64,000 bases of DNA, taken from assembly GCF_008831285.2 (NCBI RefSeq), contig NC_045147.1, positions 20,340,581 through 20,404,580 on the forward strand. Direction: 5' to 3'. The notes below the pieces were generated by a model. That model was not told the DNA's origin, searched no databases, and was given only the letters and a program-made list of their open reading frames with translations. The translations under genes were made by a program, and so were the position numbers. Origin of the DNA: Nymphaea colorata. Its lineage: Eukaryota > Streptophyta > Magnoliopsida > Nymphaeales > Nymphaeaceae. This document shows positions 48,458 through 61,649 of the stretch, one piece after another; the stretch's first letter is position 1, and every line of letters begins with the position of its first letter.

Positions 48458-51400
48458 TCACTGGATGTCGTGGAATGACGGCAGGACAGCAATAAGGGGA
48501 TCCCCATATCCAACTGGCTCTGCAGATGGTTCAAAAGTTAAATTGAGTATAGAGGAAACCAAATAAAATCTTATAAGCTAAAAATGATTACCTCCTTCTT
48601 TGTATAGAAGCTTAATGACCTCCCCAGCCACGTCTGACTGCTCAGAAGTAGAAGAAGTGCATTCAGCGAGAGAAAGAGGGAGTTAAAGTCACGTCCATAT
48701 CCACTTTTTAGGTGAAAGAAACATCAAAAGCGTGATGCATCAAAATGTCTAGAACTTGCAGGCCTATAATTGTCGTTCTTTTTCTGGGTGAGGACTGTGG
48801 AGGGGTGGCACCACAATATCAATAACATAAATATAGCAGATAAGTACCAATTTAAAAATTTCACTCCATCCAACCAGCAGGTAGAAAGATAGACATAAAA
48901 TAGCAAGCTTCATTTCTGGAGTCACAACCCCACTGCATATACCTTAGATTTTTATTTTGTTAACTAAGTATGCACGTGTTTAGATCTACAATAATGAGAA
49001 AGGAGCAGCTAGGAATGCCAGTTGAATGGAGTTGCTGATGAATCTAGAAGATTGTGTCCATGAGATGCACTTTTAATTCAATAGAAAAAGGAAAAAAGAG
49101 AAAAACACTCCGTATTTGTATGTATCTTTAACAAATCAGGTGTCCACAGCCATGTGAAACAAAGAAAGATAACCACAAAATTGACTATGAGGGTAATAAA
49201 ATCACCTTCACAGGCAGCTCTGTGCCAAACTGGTCCAGATATCCAATTACCTGCCCTTCCTTGATCGTATCCCCCTGTTTATTTAAAACAAAACAATGTT
49301 TAACACACTGAAAATTAATGATTCTTGCAAAAAGTGAAGTAGAATATAGAGAAAGATCCCAAGCAAATGAAGCAATTAATGTGAAAATTTTACAAGTAAT
49401 TTCCAAATTATCTTTCAGGAAGAGAACAAAATTTCTTCTTAGGCAAAAATCCTTCTCTTTGGCATTTACAGAACAAGTGCATGCAAAAAGACGGCTACCA
49501 CTTAGCTATGAACTGTTTCTAAACCTGAGAAAATTACTGCAACAAAAGCATATGCATTTGAATACCTCTTTACATATGGGCGCTTGTTTCTTCCCTTTAA
49601 TTGTTCTTCCTCGACGAAATGAGCCAACCTGATATATGGATGAATGCATTACTTAGATTAACACCTGCTACAACCAGAAAAGTACTAGAATACAAACACA
49701 TACCGTAGGAGAATGTACTAAGACATATGCATTAGTTCCAATCCCATTTAGAGCTGCAAGTTTTGAAGCTTTGGCTGGTGGAGCTTTTGCAAATGGATTT
49801 GCTGAAGAAGGGGAGGATTTCTCTGGTGTAGCTGGTGGTGAAGGAGCACCAGAGTCAACCATTGGCTCAGATGGTATAGGTGGTACAGTGACGGGGGATA
49901 CAATATGTGATGGAGCTCTTGCTGATGCTATATCCCTTTTGAGATGCATCTCAAAGTTCCCCACCTGCAGAAACATATAGGATGTGATGGAATGGAACCC
50001 TAACGATAGATAGAGATTAAGCCACAAGTCCATTCAAACAACACTATATCCATGTAAAACTTCAAAAATTAACATTTATACCAGAAAACAAGCCCAAAAT
50101 TTGAGAATTAATTAGCCGAAACATTTTCATTTGGAAAGAACTATCGCACAAGGCAAAAGCTGTTTATAATCCATATGCATATACAAAAGTGTGTAATTGC
50201 TTCATGCTTTTAAAGGAAAATGCCAAAATTTGTACAGTCAATGTAAGATCGCAGAACAATTTTTTTCATAGCTTGCATGGTAGAAACTAAGTGACTGACG
50301 TGCAGTCAAAAACTTCCTAGATATTGCCTAGTATATCTGAGCAGCCATATTCTTTCACCTAACTTGCTGACAAGCAGAGAAACTTATCTAACTAAATGTA
50401 CTACCAACTCAAAAAGAATCCCCAACTATGTGAAAGTTCAAAAGCCTCCTCATGAGAATTAAGGTTATAAAATTAACCTAAGACATGTGAATAAATACTT
50501 AAAATTTAAGCTCTGCAATATATGCATATACAAAAGTGTGTAATTGCTTCATGCTTTTAAAGGAAAATGCCAAAATTTGTACAGTAAGATCGCAGAACAA
50601 TTTTTTTCATAGCTTGCATGGTGGAAACTAAGTGACTGACGTGCAGTCAAAAACTTCCTAGATATTGCCTAGTATATCTGAGCAGCCATATACTTTCACC
50701 TAACTTGCTGACGAGCAGAGAAACTTATCTAACTAAATGTACTACCAGCTCAAAAAGAATCCCCAACTATGTGAAAGTTCAAAAGCCTCCTCATGAGAAT
50801 TAAGGTTATAAAATTAACCTAAGACATGTGAATAAATACTTAACCTTTAATTTAAGCTCTGCAATATTGGTCTCATCACAAACTTCCAACATCAATGCCT
50901 GTAGATAAAACCACACCCATGTGAATTACATGACTTGGCAGATCTGGCAAACAAAACTGTGAAGAAAGTGTTGACAGAGAGCAAGCAATACAACTCCAAG
51001 AAATATAACATAATATTAATAGGATAACAGTATAGTATATATACGTTACAGTATTGGCCAACAAGTTATACCTCAAACCCACTAGGAAATGTTGTTTTGT
51101 TCAGGTTCCGCTTATTCTGACCCTCTATACTCTTCTCTGAGATACCTACTGAGATAGATTAAGATACATGAGAAAGTGCATAACACTAAAAATTGTGATA
51201 CACCATATGTTGTAGGGAAAGGTTAAAATTATAGTTGTCCTCAAAGAGAGGGGTGTTAAAAGACAACCGGTTCAAAGATGAATATAACCAGATTGCGAAA
51301 GCTAAAGATCAAGAATAAACTCACTGTCAGATGTTACCCCTTGTGAAGTTTCTGAGGCCTTTATAGGAAGCAAGAATGCGCTTTTGTTGTTCATTGTTGA

Positions 51401-52842
51401 AGAGATCAACGAGCCACCAAAACGTTGGGATGAATTATGGGACCAAACGTTAACTGTATATCGTACACTAGACATACCATAGAATGAAAAGGGGCGTACT
51501 TTTGTGCCGCAAAACCCTGTGTTTCATAGTGAAATAAACAGTCAGCAGTGCAGTAATTTGAACCAAATTACACATACAAAGCACAAAGCAATAATGTTAA
51601 CTGGCTACAGGCAAGCAAAACAAGAATGACAGAACGGTAGGCACTATTGATGACAATGAAGACCAGATTTGTTCCTCATCCATAACATAATAACGAGAAA
51701 AGTTTTTCAGATTAGAATTTCCTTTTCATGAAAGTTCGCAAAATGACAAAATAGAAAACGTAATGAAAGTGGAAAAAGGTTACGACTTCAGCACGGTGGG
51801 TAGGAGTGGGGGACAAGAGACTTACGCCACAGGAAGATATCAATCCCCAGATAAGCAGCAATCTTTTGACCGAGGTACTAAAAATACTCACCGAAGCTAA
51901 AGTTTATTGTCACAGAAAAGAAAATCACCACATGAACGTCAAAAAAGCCAAGTAACGAAAAAATATGTCAGACTAAACAAAAACTAGCTGAACTAGCTGC
52001 TTCCCGTTCCCACATCGTCAACTTCAGCTTTCTCAAATAGAGAGCGAGAGAGAGAGAGAGATAGAGAAAGATGAACTTCCTCACCACATCTTAAGTTCTA
52101 ATCTGTACAAATTAACTTTTCATTCTCCTGCCATGACAATCCCATGAAGCCCGGAGGTCATGTATTTTGGTAAGATTATGACCTTTTGTTTCTTTCATTT
52201 CCATGAATACTCTGTCTGCACTTTGCACATTATGCATAGAAGATTATTATGGCAAGGAAAAGGACTTCCTGACACGAACTGTGATAAGGTTCAACAAAAC
52301 CAGTCAAAAGGCTGATGGGGACCTTTCTTTGGCCTTAATGAATGAAAATGTTATCTCTTGATCTCATCCAACCTTCATGATTATTGCTTCATTCATTTGT
52401 GGGCAGCCATCTTCTGCCCTCCTAATTAGCGGTATGCACCAAATGCAACCTGGACGAATAGTTATTAAGAATGGCAGATCTTCAACATTGCGAAACTAAC
52501 GATGTCGTCTTCTGTAATCGAGCTCGACATTCCAAAATGCAAGACGACGACAATGAAGAACATCAAGGAACCTCTGAAATCCTAAACCGTTGCAATTATC
52601 TGGGATTAATGCTGACATGTGATGAATCTAAAGTGTGACCAATAAATCGACAACCATCGCACCAATTTCTACTGAAAAAAATGGTAGCGATTTAGTTTGC
52701 TACAAGTGACAAGTCGAAGAGACATGAAGAAAGGGAATGCAAAAGGGAAATCAACAAGAAAACATGCGAGCTCAGAGGAGAATGGAAAACCCCGCATCCA
52801 AGAACAATACAAGAGAAAAGGTGAGGGCCTCCATTGTTTGAG

Positions 52843-52892
<50 letters not shown>

Positions 52893-52930
52893 TTACCTTG
52901 AGCTGAAGAGAGCGCAGCAGAGGCTTCCAT
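48458..52930 (-). CDS. BADC: BADC, biotin-attachment-domain-containing protein (plastid ACCase regulator), 9 exons, 284 aa
   Basis: BADC proteins are BCCP homologues that occupy the biotin-carrier position in plastid heteromeric acetyl-CoA carboxylase without carrying biotin, so they restrain fatty-acid synthesis. Exons on the minus strand: 52897-52930, 51325-51516, 51072-51145, 50845-50898, 49704-49964, 49566-49628, 49206-49274, 48592-48637, 48458-48519. All junctions are GT-AG and phases join to 855 nt. The product begins MEASAALSSAQGFCGTKVRP, a Ser-rich N-terminus like a transit peptide. It then has EALMLEVCDETNIAELKLK, a Pro/Ala/Ser linker, and the biotinyl-like domain SPTVGSFRRGRTIKGKKQ, EGQVIGYLDQFGTELPVKSD, YGDPLIAVLPSFHDIQ. 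The biotinylated AMKM tetrapeptide of BCCP is replaced by FGTE, the hallmark of BADC. Length matches the family. Confidence 0.94.
50173..50871. repeat. 347-bp tandem duplication in BADC intron 4 / exon 4 border
   Basis: The block starting ATATGCATATACAAAAG at 50173 is repeated at 50520 with few changes. The second copy contains the true 3' end of exon 4 and its GTTA donor (50841-50844). The first copy carries the same exon-4 text (complement of ATTGCAGAGCTTAAATT) but lacks about 7 bp across the donor, so it lies silent in the intron. Confidence 0.88.
52847..52890. repeat. (GA)n microsatellite at the start of BADC intron 1
   Basis: About 44 bp of pure GA (CT on the coding strand) begin seven bases inside intron 1, directly after the first-exon donor GTAAGC. 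Long CT tracts near plant transcription starts can affect expression. Any such role here is inferred. Confidence 0.9.
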
Positions 52931-54462
52931 GATGGATCTCAGAAAGAGGCTTTACAAGCTTCCTCACTCACACACTGCCCTCACTTTCTGCCTTCTGCAA
53001 GTGGGTATGTCGAAAAACGAGAAGAACCAAAAACCTGAGCGAGAGATAGAGAGTGGAGATGGAAACGGTTGGATGGATCGTCGTAAACTCCGCCGCCCCC
53101 ACCCTTCCTCTCTTTCTTCCGTCCCCTCCCACCTGTCCCTTCCGGAGGCCTTGGGGATGACGTCAAATCCAACCAAGATCATGACCTCCGGGCTTCCGCA
53201 AAATCATGAACTTCGTCACCTTCTTCGTGAAAGAATACAACTCGCCGCTGGGCACTGGGCAGCGGACAAGAACTCGATCGTAGGCGTGAATAAATTTCGG
53301 ATTCTCAAAAGTGGTAAAACACGTTTTGCAGAAGCCATGAAACCAAATGATGATTAAATTTTTTTGAATCCACAAATGTTAACATATAATCGGATACTTC
53401 CATGAGTTCTCTAAGATGACTCGTCAAAAGCTACTTAGAAATATTACCTTTACTTTGTTGGGGAGTTTTTCTGCATCGAGCGGATCAACCTTCGTGATCA
53501 TTTCCGAAAAACATTTCACCTTCCAGACACTACACTTGATCTTGCCAAAATGCCAAGAAAGATATGAAAAAAAAGCCTTTCACTGAAAAATTTTAAATGA
53601 AGGCTTGAAAGGAATCTCCACTAATTTGATAGCCAAATCTTTTTCTCGACGTTATTTTCCATTAAATTACAATATTATTATTTTTACTCGCACAATTTCT
53701 ATTTTGCTCTTTAAACAGTAAGAATATGATTTAATGTAAAAGACAATCACAAAAAAAATTTTTTTTTTTCCAAAAGTACCAACTTTATTAAAAGAATCTC
53801 ATTTCACTTTTTAAAATTAAAAGGAAAATGTAGAATAAAATATAAATCTTTCTTTATTTTAGTGCTTGTTAGTGTTTCATGAATTTACCTTAAAGGTTAG
53901 AATAGATTTGTCAAACACTTGTTCTAATGCTCCACAAATATGTCACTGCTCCACAAATATGTCACTTTGAGGCAGGTTTATAGAACATTTACATAATGTT
54001 TTGCTGCCACCTCTAAATATGCCAACTTGTCCACTTGAAAAAAAAAAAAAAAACAACTGAAGTATTAAAAACCTAGCATGTGCCAAATTGCAGTATTTGC
54101 ATGTCATATATTAAGTTTGATTGCTTGAATCAGTTATGCAAGTAATCTACCAAGCAACCATGTCACGTAAACGACTAGAAGAGCTATGAGAAACTTGAGA
54201 TGCCTACTGCTTTGCTTATCAATGAATAATATTTATGGTTGCCATGTTTTCACCGGTAGTATCATCATTTATGGTTGCCTTTATTTTTTCACCAGTAGTA
54301 TCCTTTTTCACTTATTTTTTGTTGGTCATTCTCTCACACAAATTTTGTATTAATAACATTTTCCAAAGATTTACGATGAAAACTTTCATCTTGATCTTCT
54401 TCCATTAGGGATGTTAGTATATTCTCTATTATCCGATCGAACCATTCTAAAAAAATTAGACA

Positions 54463-54496
<34 letters not shown>

Positions 54497-55611
54497 ATTG
54501 AGAAATCGGATCAAATTTGAATTTAAGTCATTTCATCCGATCAGATTCAAATTCAGATTTGGATATATCAGATACAGATTCAGACCAAATTTATTCAAAT
54601 TCAGAAGTGAATGTAAAATTTGGATCGAATTCGGATTATAGAATCGAATTTGATTTTAATTCTTATCCGAATATATGAAAAAGTATGTCCGATTTAAATA
54701 GCTCCCATATCAAAAAAGGACAAATACAAATGAATGAGATATTGAGATTCCGTATGCATTACGCGGAAATATTATCAGACCTAATAATATTTCCCACTCT
54801 CCTAAAGCAAAGCGTATATCAGATCCTATATCTCCTATGCTGTTAAAGTGTTTTGCAGATGTCAGTCTAACCCGGGCATTGGGAACGAAGTTCTCACTTT
54901 GTACAGTTAAAATTAACGATGAAAGACTCCGGACTAACGAAGGGGCTCAATCCGAAAGACCGAACCCTATTCTTTTGTAAATAAATATCATTCCTTTAAA
55001 GAAATAGTTTAAAGGATTAGTTTTTTGGCAGTTTCATGAATCTATCTAGCTCAAATATTGGAATAACAAAGATCGGAATGGATTCATAAAACACTAAAAT
55101 TAATCTGCCCCAATCACCCCATTTTTAAGATTTATGGAGCACTTGAATACACTTGAGTGTTCATTCTAAGCGTTGTCTAAGTAAAGAGACTACCCAAGTT
55201 GATTTTACTCGAGAGTTGCCAAAGGAAACATGGCTTTTCTCATATCTTTGGAACAAAAATCATTTTTATACGCTATAGCTTTTGCGCTCTTACCCATTCA
55301 TATGCTTCAGAGCTTGGCAAATGTTTGTTGATCACGAGTTTTGATTTACTTGGAATCTTGATATCTTGGATGATTATGTATGAAAGGAACATGATGAGCT
55401 TTAATATAAGAAGAGCAGCCACTTAGAAAGGAGAAGAGAAGAAAATAACTCTGCCAAACCATCGCCGACGATGAAAATTAGGTGTCCTCCATAGCCCTTG
55501 ATTCTACCTCCAGGGATGTGGGCACAGAGTGCGTTTATGTCCTACCAACAACCCAAATCCGAGCTTAAATTACAAGCGATCAACAATCACAAAACCCAAG
55601 AAGCTAGCTCA
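52931..55611. other. intergenic / BADC upstream region, no other gene seen
   Basis: The plus-strand open frame at 52929-53357 runs antisense through the BADC leader and has no recognisable domain. Around 54430-54680 AT-rich text repeats GATTCAAATTC-like words and holds a (TA)n run at 54463-54493. A short direct repeat (CTCCACAAATATGTCACT) lies at 53930-53966. Confidence 0.5.
54463..54493. repeat. (TA)n microsatellite
   Basis: About 30 bp of uninterrupted TA dinucleotides. Confidence 0.9.
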
Positions 55612-57230
<1,619 letters not shown>

Positions 57231-59688
57231 CGTGTAAGGTAGAAAACTGATGCTTTCAGCTTCGTCTCACACGCGGCGAGAGATATGTACGATGAAGAAA
57301 AAGGATACAGGGAGCTGTTGGAAGGGGAGAAATGACACGGGCAGTAATGGATCTCACTGATCTTTGATATTTCGTTTCTTTGACTCATCCTTATTTTCAT
57401 GTTTGTCTTTATCGTTTTTTATGTTTGAATTCTAACATAATTTGATCTAAAGAACCGCGAGGAAGTACAGAACCCGTTCATCTTTCTGGATTTTGACATT
57501 TAGGTTCCAGCAACTATTAGGAATCCTGCAAGTTTGAGGGCACCTGCAAAACTTGCTGTATTGACGGTTATCGATTAAAAGGTCTACAGACAGGAAAGAT
57601 GAGACCATCCAAAATACAGAGAGGAAAGATGAAGCAACCACTTCCTTCAGCCTAACCTGCTTCATCACTTTCATGTGAGCAAATAAAATGAATGAGGTCA
57701 GACTTCAGATGTTCAATTTGAAGAGGGTCAACAGTTGAATAATACCTAAATTATATATCCGTTGGCATAATCACTACGATAGGCCTATGAGGATATGTGA
57801 GAATCATTTTTCAAGTCCAGGTGAGGATTATTCTGGAAAGGGCCGTTCCTCACGACGCCATCACAGGAGACAGATTCGTTCTAGGAAAAGTAATCTAATT
57901 TTAGAAGCCAGAGGCCTCATTCTAAACCCCGTTTCCTCACATAATTATCAGACAGGTCTACGTTCCCGGCTTTAATAAGCAGTTTCAGACAAGCTTGTTG
58001 AGTCGTGGCAAAAAGAATTCCCGACGACTTTCTCAGGCACAGATGCCTACTTCTGATCAGGTGAGAATCCAATTCATGGCGGATCCTCTTCCTTGCAAAA
58101 AAGACCCCCTTTCATGGGAAATTGCGTTTATGAAGGGGTTGCTGGAGCATCGTTTTCTTGAAAAAAACTAAGGCCTTGCATTTAGTGAGTTGGTTCCTCA
58201 CCCGCTTCCGACGCTCTGTTTCATCTACCATGAGAAAAAGATTCCAATTTCAGTTAAAAAGTGGGCCTTTTTTACGAGAAAAGGATCGACAGGAATGCCT
58301 TTTCAATGGATTCACCTTAGACAATCCGTGGAAAGAAAGCCCATAATTTTGCAGTATCATTCACGCTGCAAAGGCGGCTTTGGCTGTAAAGGAGAAAGAG
58401 AAGGCTGGCATGATGAGTGTTGAATGAGGGAGGATTCGGTCACTTTGTATCATTTACGAGCCTATAAATTAAGCAAGATGCATGGGAATCAGGCTTCTGC
58501 CATCCAGCTGCACGTGGGTCTATCAAGACGGCGAATCCGACACTTGAAGAGCAGATTGCAAAATCTATGAGCAAACTTTTGTTATCTGTTATTTTAAAGG
58601 ATCATGTTTCTGCCATGAATGTAACTCTTAAATAGAGCCCAAACACACCGCAAATTCTTCCATTTACAGGGTTTAAAGTTTGGGAGCTCTTCAAATATAT
58701 ATAGTTTTTGGAGTTTCCTGTGTCTTTTTAGCCGCAGCGACTTGGTTTGATTTCGATTTCATATAAGAATTTAGCTGGTCTGGGTTCAGACCATGTGCAG
58801 AAGCAGATAAAGGGTAATGAATTTCCATGGCCACAAAAGCACCGACACAGTAGCGCACATCCCAGATCCCTCAAAAGCCACTTATTCCAAAGCCATTATT
58901 TAATACACAACGTGCTATGCTTGAACAGATGGGGAGCTTCACATCTCAATACGGCCAACTTATTCCCAGGACCCCACACCCCAATCATTTTCATGCCGCG
59001 TTTGGCGACTGTCACTTGGATACTCGAAAATTTTCTGTCAATTTATCAAACAAGAAAAAACCTTCGATCTTAATATCTCCTTTAGAGAATATTTTATTTA
59101 CAAGTACAACCCTGATCAGCAATAAATAAGAAAAAACAAGAAACTTAAAAGCCTTTTTATCATGAAGCAATACAAAACCCTAGTGAGCAAAAAAGGGTAA
59201 CACAAGAATTTTAGGAAGAAGCATTCACATCACATTGGAAGGAACATGTTCAAATAATGTAAGAGTGTGCGCCCTTCACCTCGGTTCTGAAAGTATTTGA
59301 AATGAACTCTTGCAAAGAGAAAAAGCATACATTTGATCAAATATACATGAACCAGTTCAGATTATCAGAACCATAGTTGTGATAAAACTTTTATAAAAAA
59401 CTGTAAGAACGGTTGACACTTTCACGAGAAGAATGTGATGGAATGAAAGAGATCTGTCGGGTCTTTTAGCCACAACATGACATCTCTCCAATTTTAACAA
59501 GTATTAACATGTTAATTTTCAAAACCAATTTTTTGTTTTCTTTGTATATGTATCCAACAATTACAAAAGAAACAGGGGGATTATTACATGGGTTGTAAAA
59601 GTAAAGTACAACACTGACATATTCACCTGAAACAATGAGAAAGACACCATCCTATGTGACTCCTTCACCACCATCCTATGTGACTCCT
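57231..59688. other. intergenic, no recognisable gene
   Basis: Open frames at 57787-57975, 58158-58423 and 58747-59129 (plus strand) were read. They contain no motif I recognise, and the 58000-58430 stretch may be an eroded retroelement. A perfect ~25-bp tandem pair (ATCCTATGTGACTCCTTCACCACC) at 59650-59696 overlaps the stop codon of the next gene. Confidence 0.45.
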
Positions 59689-61263
59689 TCACCACCACTG
59701 ATGAACTAAAACACCATTGTCTCTTAAAGAAGTAAATATATGCAAACATTCAGAGTATGTTTTCTGATACTTCTTAGTCCTCTCAGGGCTGCTTCTCTGC
59801 CACCGATTGTAATGGCACTCCAGGAAGATCTCATCGATCAGGCATATCGCCCCCGTCTCGATCAATCTGGGGATGAGGTCGAATTCAGCACCCTCCACAT
59901 CCATCTTCATCACAACGAAATCGACCTCACTCACAGTCCCCATTAGCCATTCTGCAAAATCAAACCCCTGAACCTTCATCACTTCTTTTGATTCCCCTTC
60001 CTTCCCAGTCTGCTCCCCAACAGGCTTAATTCTACCCATTCCTCTTCCCTTCTCCCCATTAGCAGCCCCACCACCATCGACCTCAAACAGCAGTGTTTCA
60101 TTCCTCAACCATGCAGCGTAAGGCAAGAGCTGCACCCCCTTCTTCTTCCCATACTCTTCATGGAATGCATGGTCCGCTTCGATCGCAAAAACCTCGAATG
60201 TCCTGTTCTGCACAGGATACTGCTTTCTGAACCAACCTCCAATGCTTGATCCGTAGGACCTCGCACCAACGTCTACGTATATGTACCTACGCTTATAGGC
60301 GATGCCCACCATTGACGAAAGGTACCTAATATTTTTGATGTTTCTCTTCAATGTGAGCCATGGTTTTAGTGGCTCTTCCATGATCAGAGGCTCCGCCTTT
60401 TGGACGAATTCCTTCTTCCATGCAGGAACAGAGCAGATGCTGCTATTATTGTTTGAATTGACATCGCCGGGGGCCACATTTCCGGCCCCGCTGCGACCGT
60501 CAAGAAGAATATGCTTCTTCAAAATGAATTCCGTAAAAGAACCAGACTGACTACTCCTCAGAGCTCTACAGCAATCGAATAAACCTAACAAAGAATTTAG
60601 GCTATATGTATCTTTGACGGCAAGAGCATGGATTACCGCTATCCCTCCTGGCCTGAGCGTCCGTCCAATCTCTCTGGCGAAGACCGCAGCATCCTTCGGC
60701 CTCGAATCAATCCCGCCCTGTCCGGCGAAAACGAGACCGAAGGTCCCCTCTTCGAAAGGCAGGCGACGGAACGGGTCGCCCGAGAGAACGAGCGGTCGGC
60801 TCGGTTTCTTCCCTACGCCGATGGAATCGACCACCCCAATCTCCTTCAGGGCGAGGACCTGCTGGGCTGCCGCCTCCTCCCCGTCGCCTGCAGCAATGAC
60901 GAGCGTCTTCGACGCGGCTGAGAGAAGGCCTTCGCGGGTAAGGTTCTGGAAGAAAGCGGAGTAGGCATGGATCCCCTGCCTCCACTCCTTGCTGGTCCAT
61001 AGCTTCCGAACGGCAGCATCGACTGCGAATTGCTCCGCTGTGGCCGATGAGTGCGACGGTTGATCGAGGTTGAGCTTCCGTGAGGCAGAGAGAAAACAGA
61101 AATCGCCGGAGTCGCAGGAGAAGCCAGCTCCGTCCTGAAAAGAGGCGGTGGTCGATATGACGTACATGAATCGGAGGAGAGCAATGACGACGCCGATAAC
61201 GAGGATGCGGACGACGGCGTTTCGGAGAGGCTTGGTCACTTTGTGACCTCCCAACGGCTCCAT
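59689..61263 (-). CDS. membrane-anchored methyltransferase-like / FkbM-like (DUF7870-type) protein, 524 aa
   Basis: A single-exon gene. The start MEPLGGHKVTKP at 61263 is preferred over an in-frame ATG 123 codons upstream, because it places one hydrophobic segment (AVVRILVIGVVIALLRFMYV, residues about 16-36) at the N-terminus, giving a type II Golgi-type topology. Residues about 130-260 resemble a class I methyltransferase fold, with LVIAAGDGEEA as a degenerate SAM loop and FAREIGRTLRPGGIAVIHAL. Residues 350-500 are FkbM-like: YIYVDVGARSYGSSIGGWF, FEVFAIEADH, then VMKMDVEGAEFDLIPRLIE near 450 and EIFLECHYNRW. Plants have a small family of this two-part layout with no proven substrate. Codon usage is GC-rich. 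It looks complete and functional. Confidence 0.88.
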   Translation of the reverse strand: MEPLGGHKVTKPLRNAVVRILVIGVVIALLRFMYVISTTASFQDGAGFSCDSGDFCFLSASRKLNLDQPSHSSATAEQFAVDAAVRKLWTSKEWRQGIHAYSAFFQNLTREGLLSAASKTLVIAAGDGEEAAAQQVLALKEIGVVDSIGVGKKPSRPLVLSGDPFRRLPFEEGTFGLVFAGQGGIDSRPKDAAVFAREIGRTLRPGGIAVIHALAVKDTYSLNSLLGLFDCCRALRSSQSGSFTEFILKKHILLDGRSGAGNVAPGDVNSNNNSSICSVPAWKKEFVQKAEPLIMEEPLKPWLTLKRNIKNIRYLSSMVGIAYKRRYIYVDVGARSYGSSIGGWFRKQYPVQNRTFEVFAIEADHAFHEEYGKKKGVQLLPYAAWLRNETLLFEVDGGGAANGEKGRGMGRIKPVGEQTGKEGESKEVMKVQGFDFAEWLMGTVSEVDFVVMKMDVEGAEFDLIPRLIETGAICLIDEIFLECHYNRWQRSSPERTKKYQKTYSECLHIFTSLRDNGVLVHQWW

Positions 61264-61385
61264 TTGCTGTAAAAAGAGAAACCGAAAAGGAGGAAAAACA
61301 GAAAAAAGAGAAAATGGGATTGCTGTCAAAAAGAAGAAAGAAGAATTAGCTTTCTTTTTCTTTGATTGCTTTCTTGGGTATCTGT

Positions 61386-61628
61386 TTATCTGTACAGATT
61401 CAAAAGAGAAAGGAAGAAAACAGGAAATTCGATGGTTATCGGGAGCAGAATCGAGCAGAGGTATGGTTGGCTCCAACGAGAGAAGGAGGGAGGAGGGAGG
61501 GAGAAGCGATTCGATTCCACAAAACGACTGCCAGGGAGAAAGGATCCATGGCTTCTCTTTCCCACCTTCGTTCCCCTTATCACCTCGGCATTGCTCCGCC
61601 CGGTTTTTGCTCTTTCTATGGACAGCAT
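61386..61628 (-). other. possible upstream ORF in the 5' leader
   Basis: An 80-codon ATG open frame (starting MLSIERAKTGRSNAEV) lies on the coding strand upstream of the methyltransferase-like start, overlapping in another frame the in-frame 5' extension of the main gene. Some members of this plant family are reported to have conserved peptide uORFs. Whether this is one cannot be judged from one sequence, and the transcript start is unknown. Confidence 0.25.
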
Positions 61629-61649
61629 GCACCTATGAGGCTATGAAGG

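Noticed and set aside
52929..53357. 142-codon plus-strand open frame upstream of BADC
   Set aside because: It is antisense to the BADC first exon and leader, with no recognised domain or splice support.
54430..54680. Possible LTR fragment with GATTCAAATTC-like words
   Set aside because: No paired LTR, primer-binding site or target duplication could be found.
58000..58430. Possible retroelement gag or gene
   Set aside because: Translations in all plus frames show no recognisable motif, so no identity is claimed.
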